From: Aurantibacter aestuarii
GTDB lineage: Bacteria > Bacteroidota > Bacteroidia > Flavobacteriales > Flavobacteriaceae
Length of the DNA stretch: 64,000 nucleotides
Direction: 5' to 3'
Assembly (NCBI RefSeq): GCF_003008425.1
Contig: NZ_PXOQ01000015.1
Span: 124,001 to 188,000, forward strand
Shown: positions 25,104 through 33,702 of the stretch, piece by piece
How positions within the stretch are numbered: the stretch's first letter is position 1
Layout of the letters: each line of letters begins with the position of its first letter
Notes under the pieces: model-generated
What the model was told of the DNA's origin: nothing
What the model saw: only the letters and a program-made list of their open reading frames with translations
Database searches by the model: none
Program-made: the position numbers and the translations under genes

Positions 25104-26471
25104 TTACTCTTGTTTTAATCGTTCTTGTTCATAATTTTCTGAAATGCGTCGGGCAATTATGGGTTCTATTAAAGTCTTTCTAGGATTTTGCTTCACAAAA
25201 GGGTATAACTCCAATTGATCTTTCATAAGGTCTTCAGAGTTTGCAAATTTATTACTGCCTAATAGAACCAATTTCTTTTCATTAAACTGAAGCTGTTCTT
25301 TTTGAGCATTTTCTTTTATTTTTCTTTGAATAGTTCCAGAAATTAATTGAGTAATATAACCTCCTGAAGCCTCAATTTCTTTAAAAATAGCTAAACTTTT
25401 TTCGGCAAATTGATGTGTTAAATTTTCTATGTAATAGGAGCCGTCTGAAGCATTAGAAACCTCATTAAAATAACTTTCATGTTTTAAAATTAATAACTGA
25501 TTTCTCGCAATTCGTTCTCCAAATGCATTTGATTTATGATAAATAGCATCGTAAGGTAAATTAAAAATCGTATTAGCATTACCTAAAATAGCACTCATAC
25601 ATTCTGTTGTAGTTCGTAACATGTTAGTGTTATAATCGTAAAGCGTTTTGTTTCTTGAAGTTGGTGTGGCGTTAATAAGTAGCTCCGCTTTTATAGAAAA
25701 ATCTTCAAGTAAACTCTCACTCAACCACCTTAGCGCTCTTAGTTTCGCTATTTCAAAGAAGTAATTTGAACCTATTGCACAATTAATATGAATAGAATAG
25801 GATTGATTTTTTAGACTATCATCTTCATTAATAAGATTAAGATATTCTGTTAAGTGCCCTATAATATATGCCAATTCCTGTATATGATTTGCGCCTGCAT
25901 TTTTATAAAGTGTTCCATTTACAGCAAAGGTTTTCGTAATTTTACAAATGGCTTTAAATTGTCTAAAGTCTTCCTCCTTAGATGAAAACCAATTTCCGTC
26001 TTTTACCAATTGGTATATGCAATCTTGAAGTAGGCTGATGTTTTTATGCTGAAAAAAAGTAGTGTATTTTTTTACGTAATCTTCAGATAAAAATAATGTT
26101 TCAATATGTATGTTTATTTGGTCTAGAGCGATGTCTTTTAATAACACCTCTAAATTAATGTTGTCGTTAGGTATAATGAATTTTATGGTTTCAGCCCCAT
26201 TTTTTATTCCATTTAAAGTATTAAAATTGGACTTTTTTTCATCATTAACATAAATGACTTGTCCAATACTAAATGTGTCAGCATTTAATTCAGGTAATTG
26301 TAATTGTGCTAAGTCGTCTTGGTTATAGAAAGGTTTTACATGAATACCTTCATTAGATTCCCATAACAAAGTATCGTTATAATCTTTGCCTTTTAAATCA
26401 AACTGTATTTTCTGTTTCCACTCTTTAGTCGATACTTCGCTAAAATCTGAAAATAAATTAGAATTACTCAT
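25104..26471 (-). CDS. mutA: Methylmalonyl-CoA mutase, small subunit
   Basis: Catalytically inactive partner of the mutase (455 aa). It is truncated relative to the large subunit: it has the barrel part with FSIKAELLINATPTSRN, NMLRTTTECMSAILG, ERIARNQLLILKHES and YIENLTHQFAEKSLAIFKEIEASGGY, but no C-terminal DxHxxG cobalamin domain. This agrees with the alpha-beta heterodimers known from Propionibacterium and Bacteroidota. The start overlaps the end of the ftsB-like gene by eight bases. Divergence from the large subunit is strong, as expected for the small subunit. Confidence 0.92.
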   Translation of the reverse strand: MSNSNLFSDFSEVSTKEWKQKIQFDLKGKDYNDTLLWESNEGIHVKPFYNQDDLAQLQLPELNADTFSIGQVIYVNDEKKSNFNTLNGIKNGAETIKFIIPNDNINLEVLLKDIALDQINIHIETLFLSEDYVKKYTTFFQHKNISLLQDCIYQLVKDGNWFSSKEEDFRQFKAICKITKTFAVNGTLYKNAGANHIQELAYIIGHLTEYLNLINEDDSLKNQSYSIHINCAIGSNYFFEIAKLRALRWLSESLLEDFSIKAELLINATPTSRNKTLYDYNTNMLRTTTECMSAILGNANTIFNLPYDAIYHKSNAFGERIARNQLLILKHESYFNEVSNASDGSYYIENLTHQFAEKSLAIFKEIEASGGYITQLISGTIQRKIKENAQKEQLQFNEKKLVLLGSNKFANSEDLMKDQLELYPFVKQNPRKTLIEPIIARRISENYEQERLKQE

Positions 26472-26766
26472 TAGTTTTAAGTTTTAAAGAATCTGTATAT
26501 TCAATAATATAAATATCCTCATTGTCACGTTTCATATAATATTCTTCTCTTGCAAATTTTTCAATACCAAACTCTGTATTTAGTTTTTTAAAGGCTTTTT
26601 TGTCTTTTAGTATTTCTTCTTGATAAAATTCTTTTTCATCTTCTAACTCGTTAATTTCAGTATTTAAATCGTTATGAATTAAGAACGAATTGGCGTCCAA
26701 AAAAAGCATCCAGACTAAAAATAGAATGAATATAATTACATATATGTTTTTAAAATACTTTAACAA
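26464..26766 (-). CDS. FtsB/DivIC-family septum protein
   Basis: A 100-aa bitopic protein: a short basic N-terminus, one transmembrane helix (VIIFILFLVWMLFLDANSFL, given by its core), then a coiled coil (NDLNTEINELEDEKEFYQEEI) and a C-terminal region FGIEKFAREEYYMKRDNEDIYIIE, which is the conserved ArEeyymk-type motif of the FtsB/DivIC family. Members form the FtsQLB divisome complex. It lies two bases after udk and overlaps mutA, an order also seen in other flavobacteria. The cell-division role is inferred from the family. Confidence 0.88.
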   Translation of the reverse strand: MLKYFKNIYVIIFILFLVWMLFLDANSFLIHNDLNTEINELEDEKEFYQEEILKDKKAFKKLNTEFGIEKFAREEYYMKRDNEDIYIIEYTDSLKLKTNE

Positions 26767-26768
26767 AG

Positions 26769-27377
26769 TTATTGAAGTCTTTCATTAATAATTGTTTTTA
26801 CAATATCTACAGCCACTGTATTGTAGCGGTTATTAGGTACGATAATATCTGCAAACTCTTTGGTTGGTTCTATAAATTGAAGATGCATTGGCTTTAAAGT
26901 ATCTTGATATCTGTTTAAAACTTCATCCAAGTCTCTACCACGCTCTGTGATATCTCTTTTTAAACGTCTAATTAAACGCTCATCACTATCCGTCTGTACG
27001 TAAATTTTAATGTCGAACAATTCTCTTAAGGCAGGATTGGTAAATACCAAAATACCTTCAACTATAACTACTTTTCTCGGCACTGTCTCAACCGTTTCAC
27101 CAGTTCTGTTATGCTCAACAAAAGAATATATAGGCTGCTGTACTGTTTTTCCAGATTTTAATTCTTTTAATTGTTCTAGCAATAGGTCAAAATCTATAGA
27201 ATTTGGATGATCAAAATTTATTTTGGTACGTTCGTCATAAGACAAATTAGAAGTGTCTTTATAGTAATGGTCTTGAGATAATACAGTTACTTCATTTTCA
27301 GGTAGTTCGTTAATAATTTGATTAACAACGGTGGTTTTACCACATCCAGTACCTCCAGAAATTCCAATAATTAGCAT
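26769..27377 (-). CDS. udk: Uridine kinase
   Basis: Pyrimidine-salvage kinase (202 aa) that phosphorylates uridine and cytidine. P-loop GISGGTGCGKTTVVNQI at residues 4-20, then LSQDHYYKDTSNL, NFDHPNSIDFDLLLEQL, VVIVEGILVF, and DIKIYVQTDSDERLIRRLKRDI near 130, with the RRDxxERGRD segment (RLKRDITERGRDL) that contacts phosphate. First gene of a minus-strand operon that runs through ftsB-like, mutA, the lipoprotein, scpA and the secreted protein. A -7 element is 23 bases upstream. It is divergent from the tRNA-Pro gene. Confidence 0.97.
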   Translation of the reverse strand: MLIIGISGGTGCGKTTVVNQIINELPENEVTVLSQDHYYKDTSNLSYDERTKINFDHPNSIDFDLLLEQLKELKSGKTVQQPIYSFVEHNRTGETVETVPRKVVIVEGILVFTNPALRELFDIKIYVQTDSDERLIRRLKRDITERGRDLDEVLNRYQDTLKPMHLQFIEPTKEFADIIVPNNRYNTVAVDIVKTIINERLQ

Positions 27378-27399
27378 TTGTCCTCTTTTTTTGTGATTA

Positions 27400-27407
27400 C
27401 AAATTTA
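27400..27407 (-). promoter_or_regulatory. Putative promoter -7 element of the udk operon
   Basis: Minus strand TAAATTTG, a full TAnnTTTG match, 23 bases before the udk start, in the divergent region shared with tRNA-Pro. Confidence 0.55.
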
Positions 27408-27453
27408 AGATTAATAAATATATAATTTTTGTTTTAAACTTAAAATAAAAGTA

Positions 27454-27461
27454 TATATTTG
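27454..27461 (+). promoter_or_regulatory. Putative promoter -7 element of tRNA-Pro
   Basis: TATATTTGC matches TAnnTTTG and lies 45 bases before the mature tRNA; a TTG at 27429-27431 is 22 bases upstream, close to the usual spacing of a -33 element. Confidence 0.6.
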
Positions 27462-27505
27462 CACCTCTTAAAACAGTAATTGTTTTGAGAACAGATAACC
27501 ATTTT

Positions 27506-27580
27506 CGGGGTGTAGCGTAGCCCGGTTATCGCGCCGCGTTTGGGACGCGGAGGTCGCAGGTTCGAATCCTGCCACCCCGA
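27506..27580 (+). tRNA. tRNA-Pro (anticodon TGG)
   Basis: A complete cloverleaf: acceptor stem CGGGGTG pairs with CACCCCG, the anticodon stem CCGCG/CGCGG encloses the loop TTTGGGA with anticodon TGG, and the T arm reads GCAGGTTCGAATCCTGC. The discriminator base is A and the CCA end is not encoded. The whole gene is 75 bases long and is much richer in G+C than its surroundings. It lies between a promoter element and a hairpin terminator and stands alone. Confidence 0.97.
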
Positions 27581-27581
27581 C

Positions 27582-27617
27582 AAAAAGCTTCAGCATATCG
27601 CTGGAGCTTTTTTTTAT
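27582..27617 (+). terminator. Intrinsic terminator of tRNA-Pro
   Basis: Stem AAAAAGCTTCAGC / GCTGGAGCTTTTT (one G-T wobble pair) with loop ATATC and a T run, directly after the tRNA. Confidence 0.88.
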
Positions 27618-27669
27618 GTGATGTCAAAAATTAATTACTTTTATACTTCACATTAAACAAACCACACGT

Positions 27670-29124
27670 ATGTCTCAATTAAAAAGTAAAATAGGGCTGT
27701 TTTTAGGACCATTAGTATTCGTTCTTATTTTACTTTTTTTTCATCCAGAAGGCTTAAGTGCTCCAGCTAATGCTGTATTGGCTTCGGTAAGCTGGATAGC
27801 AATTTGGTGGATAACAGAAGCTTTGCCAATAGCTGTTACAGCATTGCTACCTATAGTTTTATTTCCTTTAACTAATGGTATGAATCTTAGTGAAACGACA
27901 GAGTCTTATGGTCATAAATATGTGTTTCTATATATAGGTGGATTTATTATTGCAATTGCAATTGAAAAATGGAAATTGCATAAACGAATAGCCTTACATA
28001 TCATAAATGTAGTGGGCACAAACATGTCAAATATTATTCTGGGTTTTATGCTTGCAACTGCGTTTTTATCGATGTGGATTTCCAATACGGCTACTGCTGT
28101 AATGATTTTGCCTGTTGGAATGGCGATAGTAATTCAGTTAAAAGATAATCCTACAACCCTACAAAATGAAACCTCTATTTTAGGTAAAGCACTAATGCTT
28201 GCAATTGCTTATAGTGCCTCAATTGGTGGTATCGCAACTTTAATAGGTACGCCTCCAAACCTTGTTTTTGCTGGTATAGTTAAGCAAACCTATAATGTAG
28301 AAATTTCTTTTTTACAGTGGTTTAAATTTGGAATAGTTATCAGTACTGTTTTATTAGTAATATGTTGGTACTATTTAACTCGAATAGCTTTTGATTTTAA
28401 AGGAAAAACTTTTCCAGGTGGAAAGGCAGAGATAAAAAGGCAGATAAAGGAATTAGGCCCAATTACTTTTGAAGAAAAATTGGTTTTAATTGTGTTTGGA
28501 ACTACTGCGTTTTGTTGGATTACTAGATCTTTTCTTTTACAAGGATGGTTACCTGAAATAGATGATACTATTATAGCAATAGGATTTGCATTAGTATTAT
28601 TTCTATTACCTTCTAAACAAAGCGGTACAGCACTTTTAGATTGGGAAGATGCCGTAAAATTACCATGGGGTATTATTTTATTATTTGGAGGTGGAATGGC
28701 CTTAGCACTTGGGTTTGAAACCAGCGGTTTAGCTGTTTGGATTGGAAACCATTTGTCTGCCTTAGGTAATTTACATTTGTTTTTATTGTTACTTGTTTTA
28801 ATTACAGCAGTTAATTTTTTAACGGAAATAACATCTAATTTAGCAACTACAGCAATGCTATTACCTGTTTTGGTTTCTATAGCAACTGCAGTAGGATTGC
28901 ATCCTTATTTTTTATTGGTAGGTGCAACATTAGCGGCGTCTTGTGCATTTATGCTTCCAGTAGCAACGCCGCCTAATGCAGTAGTATTTGGTTCGGGTTA
29001 TATAAAAATAGAGGATATGGTAAAAAAAGGATTTGTTTTAAATCTTATCTCTATCATAATAATAACCGTTGCTGTATATTTTATATTGCCTTTACTCTGG
29101 GACTTAGAACCATTTAAAATATAG
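27670..29124 (+). CDS. SLC13/DASS-family sodium:anion symporter
   Basis: Inner-membrane transporter (484 aa, about 11-12 helices) for dicarboxylates or sulfate driven by sodium. The two SNT-type motifs of the family are present: MWISNTATAVMILPVGMAI near residue 138 and TEITSNLATTAMLLPVLV near 390, and the re-entrant loops contain GGIATLIGTPPNLVFAG and FMLPVATPPNAVVFGSG. The N-P-P residues and the two T-rich loops form the substrate and Na+ sites. Substrate cannot be decided by eye. It is a single-gene unit downstream of tRNA-Pro; its end overlaps a small minus-strand gene. Confidence 0.93.
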   Translation: MSQLKSKIGLFLGPLVFVLILLFFHPEGLSAPANAVLASVSWIAIWWITEALPIAVTALLPIVLFPLTNGMNLSETTESYGHKYVFLYIGGFIIAIAIEKWKLHKRIALHIINVVGTNMSNIILGFMLATAFLSMWISNTATAVMILPVGMAIVIQLKDNPTTLQNETSILGKALMLAIAYSASIGGIATLIGTPPNLVFAGIVKQTYNVEISFLQWFKFGIVISTVLLVICWYYLTRIAFDFKGKTFPGGKAEIKRQIKELGPITFEEKLVLIVFGTTAFCWITRSFLLQGWLPEIDDTIIAIGFALVLFLLPSKQSGTALLDWEDAVKLPWGIILLFGGGMALALGFETSGLAVWIGNHLSALGNLHLFLLLLVLITAVNFLTEITSNLATTAMLLPVLVSIATAVGLHPYFLLVGATLAASCAFMLPVATPPNAVVFGSGYIKIEDMVKKGFVLNLISIIIITVAVYFILPLLWDLEPFKI

Positions 29125-29256
29125 TCCTGAAGCAATTACGGCAATTACCAAAATAACAAGCATAATGGCAACAAAAGTAGTTGTCTTTTTTGTTTTCGAA
29201 TCTTTCTGGAAAATATAATTTCTAGTTTCGTTTTCTTCTTCTTTTACAAATTTCAT
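29104..29256 (-). CDS. Small single-pass membrane protein, 50 aa
   Basis: Open frame of 50 codons that I read directly from the sequence: an acidic/basic N-terminus (MKFVKEEENETRN), a polar KDSKTKKTTT segment and one transmembrane helix (FVAIMLVILVIAVIASGLYF) ending KWF. Start 9 bases after the stop of the aldehyde dehydrogenase gene on the same strand, so it may share that transcript. Its stop codon lies inside the last 21 bases of the transporter gene on the other strand. No family known to me; the clean helix and charge distribution argue for a real gene. Confidence 0.55.
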   Translation of the reverse strand: MKFVKEEENETRNYIFQKDSKTKKTTTFVAIMLVILVIAVIASGLYFKWF

Positions 29257-29265
29257 AAGGGTTGA

Positions 29266-30630
29266 TTATTTATTAATTAATACTGTTTTTACGTTTAAAA
29301 ATTCTAACATGCCTTCTTTACTAAGCTCACGTCCATAACCGGAAGCTTTGGTGCCGCCAAAAGGTAGTCGTGGATCTGACTTTACCATAGAATTTATAAA
29401 GAAGGCACCGTCTGGAATATCAATAATTTTTTTTCTAGCAGCTTCAATATTTTCAGTAAATACCATTGTGCCTAATCCAAATCTAGAATTAGTGGCAAGA
29501 GCATAAGCTTCATCTTCATCTTTTACTTTAATAATAGCAGCAACAGGTCCAAAAGTTTCTTCTTTAAATACCGACATTTCTGGACTTACATTAGTAAGTA
29601 TAGTTGGTGCAAAATACGCATCTAAGACATCGTTACCAAATAAAACATGGGCACCAGCTTTAACTGAAGAGTCAATTTGTTGTTTTAAAGTCTCAGCTAA
29701 ATCAGGTCTAGCTAGTATACTAATTTTTGTATCGTTTTCCTCTGGATTTCCAATTTTTAGTGCTCTTACTTTTTTGGTAAATTGATCAATAAATGAATCA
29801 TAGATACCTTCGGTTACTATAAATCTTTTGGCAGCTATACAACTTTGCCCAGTATTTTGAAATCTTGCAGAAACCATTTCATCTAAGTATTTATCCAAAT
29901 CGGCATCACTTAAAACAATACAAGCATTATTACCACCAAGTTCTAAAACTGTTTTTTTTAAGAGATTCCCGCACTGCTCAGCAATACTTTTTCCTGCTTT
30001 TTCGCTACCAGTTAATGTAACTGCTTTAAGTTTATCATTTTTTATAAGTTCTTCTATAGTCTCATGTGGAGCAACTAAGGTTTGAAAAACATCTTTAGGG
30101 TAACCAGCTTCAATAAAAATATCTTGTATGGCTAAAGCACAACCTGTCACGTTAGATGCATGTTTTAGTAAAGCTGTGTTTCCAGCAGTTAAGTTTGGTA
30201 GAGCAAATCTAAAAACTTGCCAAAATGGATAATTCCAAGGCATAACTGCAAGTATGGTTCCTAATGGGTCGTAACTAATAAAACTTTCATAGGCTTCTGT
30301 TTCGATAATGTCGTCACTTAAAAAAGATTCGGCATTTGCAGCATAAAAATCACATAAAGACATACATTTTTCAATTTCGGCGATGCTTTCAGAAATAGGT
30401 TTTCCCATTTCCTGAGTCATTAATAGAGCAAAATCATGTTTTTTAGCCTCAAGAATTTCAGCTACTTTATATAATAATTCTGTTTTTTCTTCTATTTCTA
30501 CAAGTTTCCACTTTTGAAAAGCTTTATCAGATTTATCTAAAGCTTTCATGACATCTTCTTTAGATTGAACTTGATAAGTTTTAATGTTTTTAAGTGTATA
30601 TGGATTTACTGTAGTTACTGAATGACTCAT
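29266..30630 (-). CDS. NAD(P)-dependent aldehyde dehydrogenase, succinate-semialdehyde dehydrogenase-like
   Basis: Cytoplasmic oxidoreductase (454 aa) that oxidises an aldehyde to the acid. Motifs: AVMPWNYPFWQVFRFALPNLTAGN in the cofactor site (key residues MPWNYPFWQ), VTLTGSEKAGKSI, the general-base Glu in VLELGGNNACIV near 228, and the nucleophile Cys in FQNTGQSCIAAKRFIV near 265, then EETFGPVA and the SGYGRELS end motif. The closest class is the short SSADH/Sad type, so succinate semialdehyde is the most likely substrate, but this is inference. A small membrane-protein gene follows directly on the same strand. Confidence 0.9.
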   Translation of the reverse strand: MSHSVTTVNPYTLKNIKTYQVQSKEDVMKALDKSDKAFQKWKLVEIEEKTELLYKVAEILEAKKHDFALLMTQEMGKPISESIAEIEKCMSLCDFYAANAESFLSDDIIETEAYESFISYDPLGTILAVMPWNYPFWQVFRFALPNLTAGNTALLKHASNVTGCALAIQDIFIEAGYPKDVFQTLVAPHETIEELIKNDKLKAVTLTGSEKAGKSIAEQCGNLLKKTVLELGGNNACIVLSDADLDKYLDEMVSARFQNTGQSCIAAKRFIVTEGIYDSFIDQFTKKVRALKIGNPEENDTKISILARPDLAETLKQQIDSSVKAGAHVLFGNDVLDAYFAPTILTNVSPEMSVFKEETFGPVAAIIKVKDEDEAYALATNSRFGLGTMVFTENIEAARKKIIDIPDGAFFINSMVKSDPRLPFGGTKASGYGRELSKEGMLEFLNVKTVLINK

Positions 30631-30820
30631 AAAATTGATTTTATATTGTGACTATCGTAAAATTCTATAATTATTTGTTAGGTTTTTAAGTTTTTAAAGG
30701 GTTTAACAAATTATTATCATTCATTTAAGTCCAATTTAAGAGTATTAGAGAAGCTAAATGTTAATTTTACATTAGGGAAAATTAATAGTGATTTTCTTTA
30801 AATTAAAAAAAACAACAGTT

Positions 30821-31186
30821 ATGAGCAATAATGGAAACACAACTTTAGGATTATTATTAGGTGCAGCTGCGGGAGCGGCTTTGGGAATTTTATTCGCACC
30901 AGATAAAGGAAGCGAAACTAGAAGAAGAATTTCTGAAGAAGCTAATTCAACAAAAGATAAGATTGCTAGTTCTGCTACAGAATTAAAAAATACTATCGCT
31001 GAAAACGCATCTGCTTTTAAAGATAGTGCTTTAAATACATTTGGAAATAAAAAGCATACAGTAGAGCAACATATTGACGCATTAATTACTGAAGGTAGTT
31101 ATAAAGCAGATGATGTGATTACAGGCTTAGAAAAGAAATTGGCAGATTTAAAAGCTAAAAATAAGCGTTTACAAAAAACATCATAA
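30821..31186 (+). CDS. YtxH-type gas-vesicle-like stress protein
   Basis: A 121-aa protein. I chose ATG 30821 (MSNNGNTTLGLLLGAAAGA) over 30788. The N-terminus is a glycine/alanine-rich membrane helix (LGLLLGAAAGAALGILFAP, the YtxH signature ending LFAPxxGxxTR), followed by a long amphipathic helical region rich in Ala, Lys and Glu. YtxH-type proteins belong to general stress regulons in Firmicutes. It begins a run of small genes up to 34366 that look like an envelope/desiccation stress group. I see no TAnnTTTG element within 50 bases upstream. Confidence 0.85.
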   Translation: MSNNGNTTLGLLLGAAAGAALGILFAPDKGSETRRRISEEANSTKDKIASSATELKNTIAENASAFKDSALNTFGNKKHTVEQHIDALITEGSYKADDVITGLEKKLADLKAKNKRLQKTS

Positions 31187-31189
31187 TCT

Positions 31190-31537
31190 ATGAGTGTTTT
31201 TGAAAATTTGCATAACACAACAGATAAAGCTACAGATCTTGGTGAGAAGTATATAAAGACTTCTCGCCAATATTTTAGGCTTAAAATATTTCAGCAGGTT
31301 AGTTTTTCAATTAGTCTATTCGCAAAACTATTTGCTATAGGTAGTCTTTTATTTATAGCCTTTTTATTTTTAGCAATTTATTCTGCTTTAGCCATTGGGA
31401 GTTTATTTAATAATCCCGCATATGGTTTCTTAATCGTTGCAGGTATTTTTATCCTATTAGGATTACTAATGTATCTTCTTAGAAAATCTTTGGAAACTTT
31501 AGTAATTAGAACTTTATCAGAAAAATTCTTTAATTAA
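31190..31537 (+). CDS. Holin-like (Phage_holin_3_6 / YqjE-type) membrane protein
   Basis: A 115-aa membrane protein with an N-terminal amphipathic part (NLHNTTDKATDLGEKYIKTSRQYFRLKIFQ in its key residues) and two transmembrane helices (LFAIGSLLFIAFLFLAIYSALAIG and FLIVAGIFILLGLLMYLL cores). This matches the chromosomal YqjE/holin_3_6 family, which despite its name is found next to YqjD/YtxH-type genes and has no known lytic role. It starts three bases after the YtxH-like gene and is followed at once by DUF6327. No phage genes are nearby. Confidence 0.8.
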   Translation: MSVFENLHNTTDKATDLGEKYIKTSRQYFRLKIFQQVSFSISLFAKLFAIGSLLFIAFLFLAIYSALAIGSLFNNPAYGFLIVAGIFILLGLLMYLLRKSLETLVIRTLSEKFFN

Positions 31538-31538
31538 T

Positions 31539-31739
31539 ATGAAAATTTATAATTCGTTTGAAGAGATTGAGCTTGAGCTTAGGCAATTGGAATTAGAGAA
31601 AAATATTACTCTTGAAGAGCTTAAAATGATAAAGCACGACCTAAAAGAAGATTTACAGCCTATACAATGGTTGCAAACCGGCGCGAAATACGCTGGAAAA
31701 TTTGGTATGCTATATTTTATAAAAAAAATCTTTAAATAA
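31539..31739 (+). CDS. DUF6327-type small protein
   Basis: A 66-aa protein made of one long charged helix (FEEIELELRQLELEKNITLEEL), a linker and a basic, aromatic end (GKFGMLYFIKKIFK). It corresponds to DUF6327, small proteins that follow the YtxH/holin-like pair in flavobacteria. The trio YtxH, holin-like and this one resembles the YqjD-YqjE-YqjK set of enterobacteria in order and size, which is an inference by analogy. Start one base after the holin-like stop. Confidence 0.7.
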   Translation: MKIYNSFEEIELELRQLELEKNITLEELKMIKHDLKEDLQPIQWLQTGAKYAGKFGMLYFIKKIFK

Positions 31740-31760
31740 AATCTAAAACAATCAACCACC

Positions 31761-32198
31761 ATGAAAAACATTTTTGAAGCCATTAGAGCAGACCATGATG
31801 TACAAAGAAATCTTTTAGAGAAACTTGTGGATACTTCTGGTAAAACCGAATCTAGAGAGCATATTTACAAGTCATTAAAAAAACAGTTGGATGCTCATGC
31901 TATAGCAGAAGAAAGACATTTTTACAAACCATTAATTTCTAATGATATGATGCAGGAACATGCAAGGCATGGCATTGCAGAACATCACGAGATAGATGAG
32001 TTAATCGAGCAATTAGACGAAACAAGTATGGAGTCGTCTGCTTGGTTAAAAATAGCTAAAAATTTAAAGGAAAAAGTAGAACATCATTTAAAAGATGAAG
32101 AGCACTCGTTTTTTCAGATGGCAGGTAAAGTGTTTAATGAATCACAAAAAACAGAGTTGGCAAATGAATATTCCAATTCAATGAAAAATAATTTATAA
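31761..32198 (+). CDS. Hemerythrin-domain protein
   Basis: A 145-aa four-helix protein of the hemerythrin HHE family with the iron ligands in register: RADHDVQRNLLEKL (first H), LDAHAIAEERHFYKPLI (H...E..H), GIAEHHEIDELIEQL (EHH) and EHHLKDEEHSFFQMAGKVF (H...E). Such proteins bind a di-iron centre and handle O2, NO or iron in stress. Stand-alone bacterial forms like this one occur in stress gene sets. It lies 21 bases after DUF6327 and before topoisomerase IB. The exact ligand is unknown. Confidence 0.88.
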   Translation: MKNIFEAIRADHDVQRNLLEKLVDTSGKTESREHIYKSLKKQLDAHAIAEERHFYKPLISNDMMQEHARHGIAEHHEIDELIEQLDETSMESSAWLKIAKNLKEKVEHHLKDEEHSFFQMAGKVFNESQKTELANEYSNSMKNNL

Positions 32199-32206
32199 TG
32201 GTATAA

Positions 32207-33280
32207 ATGAAAACATTTGAAAATACCATTTATAATCAAATTCTTTTAGAACCCGAAAAGGTAATAGAAGAATTTGATTTAGTTTATATCTATCCTGAAC
32301 AACTTCAAATAAGACGAGAGAAAAAAGGAGAAAAATTTATTTATTTAAAACTAAAGTCAATTATTAAAACTAAAAAAGTTTTAAAAAGAATTCAAACTTT
32401 AGTTATTCCTCCTGCATGGCAAAAAGTTAAAATATCTCATATAGAAAACGGACATCTTCAAGCTGTAGGAAGAGATGCCAAAAACAGGCGACAATATAAA
32501 TATCATCCTAAATGGAATGAAATTAGAAATCAAACTAAATTTTTTAAGCAATTATATTTCGCCTATCATTTACCTAAAATTAGAGCACAAGTAGATAAAG
32601 ATTTAGATCAGGATAACTGGACACAAACTAAAGTATTAGCATTAATAATAAGACTTTTAGAAGAAACCCACATTCGTGTTGGAAACGACCAGTATGCTAA
32701 AAGAAATAAAACCTACGGTTTAACAACCTTACGTAGTAGACATGTTAAGACCTATAAAGACAAAATTAAATTTGAATTTGTTGGAAAAAAAGGAAAAGAG
32801 CATTCGGTTACACTTCGAAATAAAAAACTTACCAAATTAATAATGCAATGTGAGGAAATACCAGGTTGGGATTTGTTTAAGTATTATGATACAGATGGAG
32901 ACAAACATCAAATTAATAGTTCAATGCTAAATGATTATTTAAAATCTATAACTGGTAGTGTTTTTACTGCAAAAGATTTTAGAACATGGTCTGCATCCAA
33001 AATTGCATTTGAAACCCTTTTACATTGCGATGCTACAATTGATGAAGAACAAAAGAAAAAAAATATTTTAAATTCTTATGATCAAGCAGCGAAAGCTTTA
33101 GGTAATACAAGAGCTGTTTGTAAAAAATATTATGTACATCCCGCAATTATTGAAGCATATCAAGACGACTCGATAAAGCCGTTTTTTAAAATGTCACAGA
33201 GTGTAGTTGATGATGATTATTTAAACCATAATGAAAAAGCATTAATAAAACTTTTAGAAGCTTACAAACCAATTGCTTAA
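32207..33280 (+). CDS. DNA topoisomerase IB (poxvirus-like)
   Basis: Type IB topoisomerase (357 aa) that relaxes supercoils of both signs through a 3'-phosphotyrosine. Active-site residues in order: Arg in TTLRSRHVKTYKDKIKFEF near residue 175, Lys in the FVGKKGKEHSV hairpin near 193, Arg and Lys in DFRTWSASKIAFETLL near 262, and the catalytic Tyr in NTRAVCKKYYVHPAII near 308. The N-terminal viral-type domain LVYIYPEQLQIRREKKG precedes the core. Sits inside the stress-type group, eight bases after the hemerythrin gene. Bacterial TopIB is uncommon but sporadic and often in such loci. Confidence 0.94.
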   Translation: MKTFENTIYNQILLEPEKVIEEFDLVYIYPEQLQIRREKKGEKFIYLKLKSIIKTKKVLKRIQTLVIPPAWQKVKISHIENGHLQAVGRDAKNRRQYKYHPKWNEIRNQTKFFKQLYFAYHLPKIRAQVDKDLDQDNWTQTKVLALIIRLLEETHIRVGNDQYAKRNKTYGLTTLRSRHVKTYKDKIKFEFVGKKGKEHSVTLRNKKLTKLIMQCEEIPGWDLFKYYDTDGDKHQINSSMLNDYLKSITGSVFTAKDFRTWSASKIAFETLLHCDATIDEEQKKKNILNSYDQAAKALGNTRAVCKKYYVHPAIIEAYQDDSIKPFFKMSQSVVDDDYLNHNEKALIKLLEAYKPIA

Positions 33281-33455
33281 TTTGTTAAAAGTTAATAAAC
33301 TAATTCTATTTCTTCTTAATTATATCTTAATATCAATATAAAGTCGTTAAAAACTCCTAAAACCATCTTAAGCTTAACTTAAACATAATGATTTCTGCAT
33401 TTTGTAATAGTATCTTTAAACTATAATTAAAATACTAACCTAAAAAATCAATATT

Positions 33456-33617
33456 ATGTTAAGATGGACAATCACATTCGTAGTAATTGCAATAATCGCA
33501 GCTGTGTTAGGCTTTGGTGGAATTGCAGGAGCATCAGCTGGAATAGCTAAAATTTTATTTTTCATTTTTATAGTGCTATTTATTTTATCACTAATAAAAG
33601 GTGGATTTAAAAGATAA
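33456..33617 (+). CDS. DUF1328 small hydrophobic protein (53 aa)
   Basis: Too short for a standard length cut-off; read directly. The 53 residues begin [19 protein letters not shown] and end [10 protein letters not shown], two hydrophobic helices separated by a Gly/Ala loop ([13 protein letters not shown]). This is the DUF1328 (YtjA-type) pattern, a family of tiny membrane proteins commonly found next to stress genes. There are 175 bases without a gene before it, with no TAnnTTTG element, so it may start a separate transcript with the following lipoprotein gene. Confidence 0.85.
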   Translation: MLRWTITFVVIAIIAAVLGFGGIAGASAGIAKILFFIFIVLFILSLIKGGFKR

Positions 33618-33702
33618 TTTATCAAAACTAACCAACAATTAAAATTTAACTAACCATTAAATTAATCAACCAAACCAATATTAATCAATTAAAACTAATA
33701 CC

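Noticed and set aside
31190-31537. Possible prophage because of a holin-like gene
   Set aside because: No integrase, capsid, tail or lysis genes are nearby; the protein fits the chromosomal YqjE-type family next to YtxH.
31547-31783. Minus-strand frame opposite DUF6327
   Set aside because: Rich in Ser, Phe and Cys as is typical for antisense frames, and it runs across the start of the hemerythrin gene.
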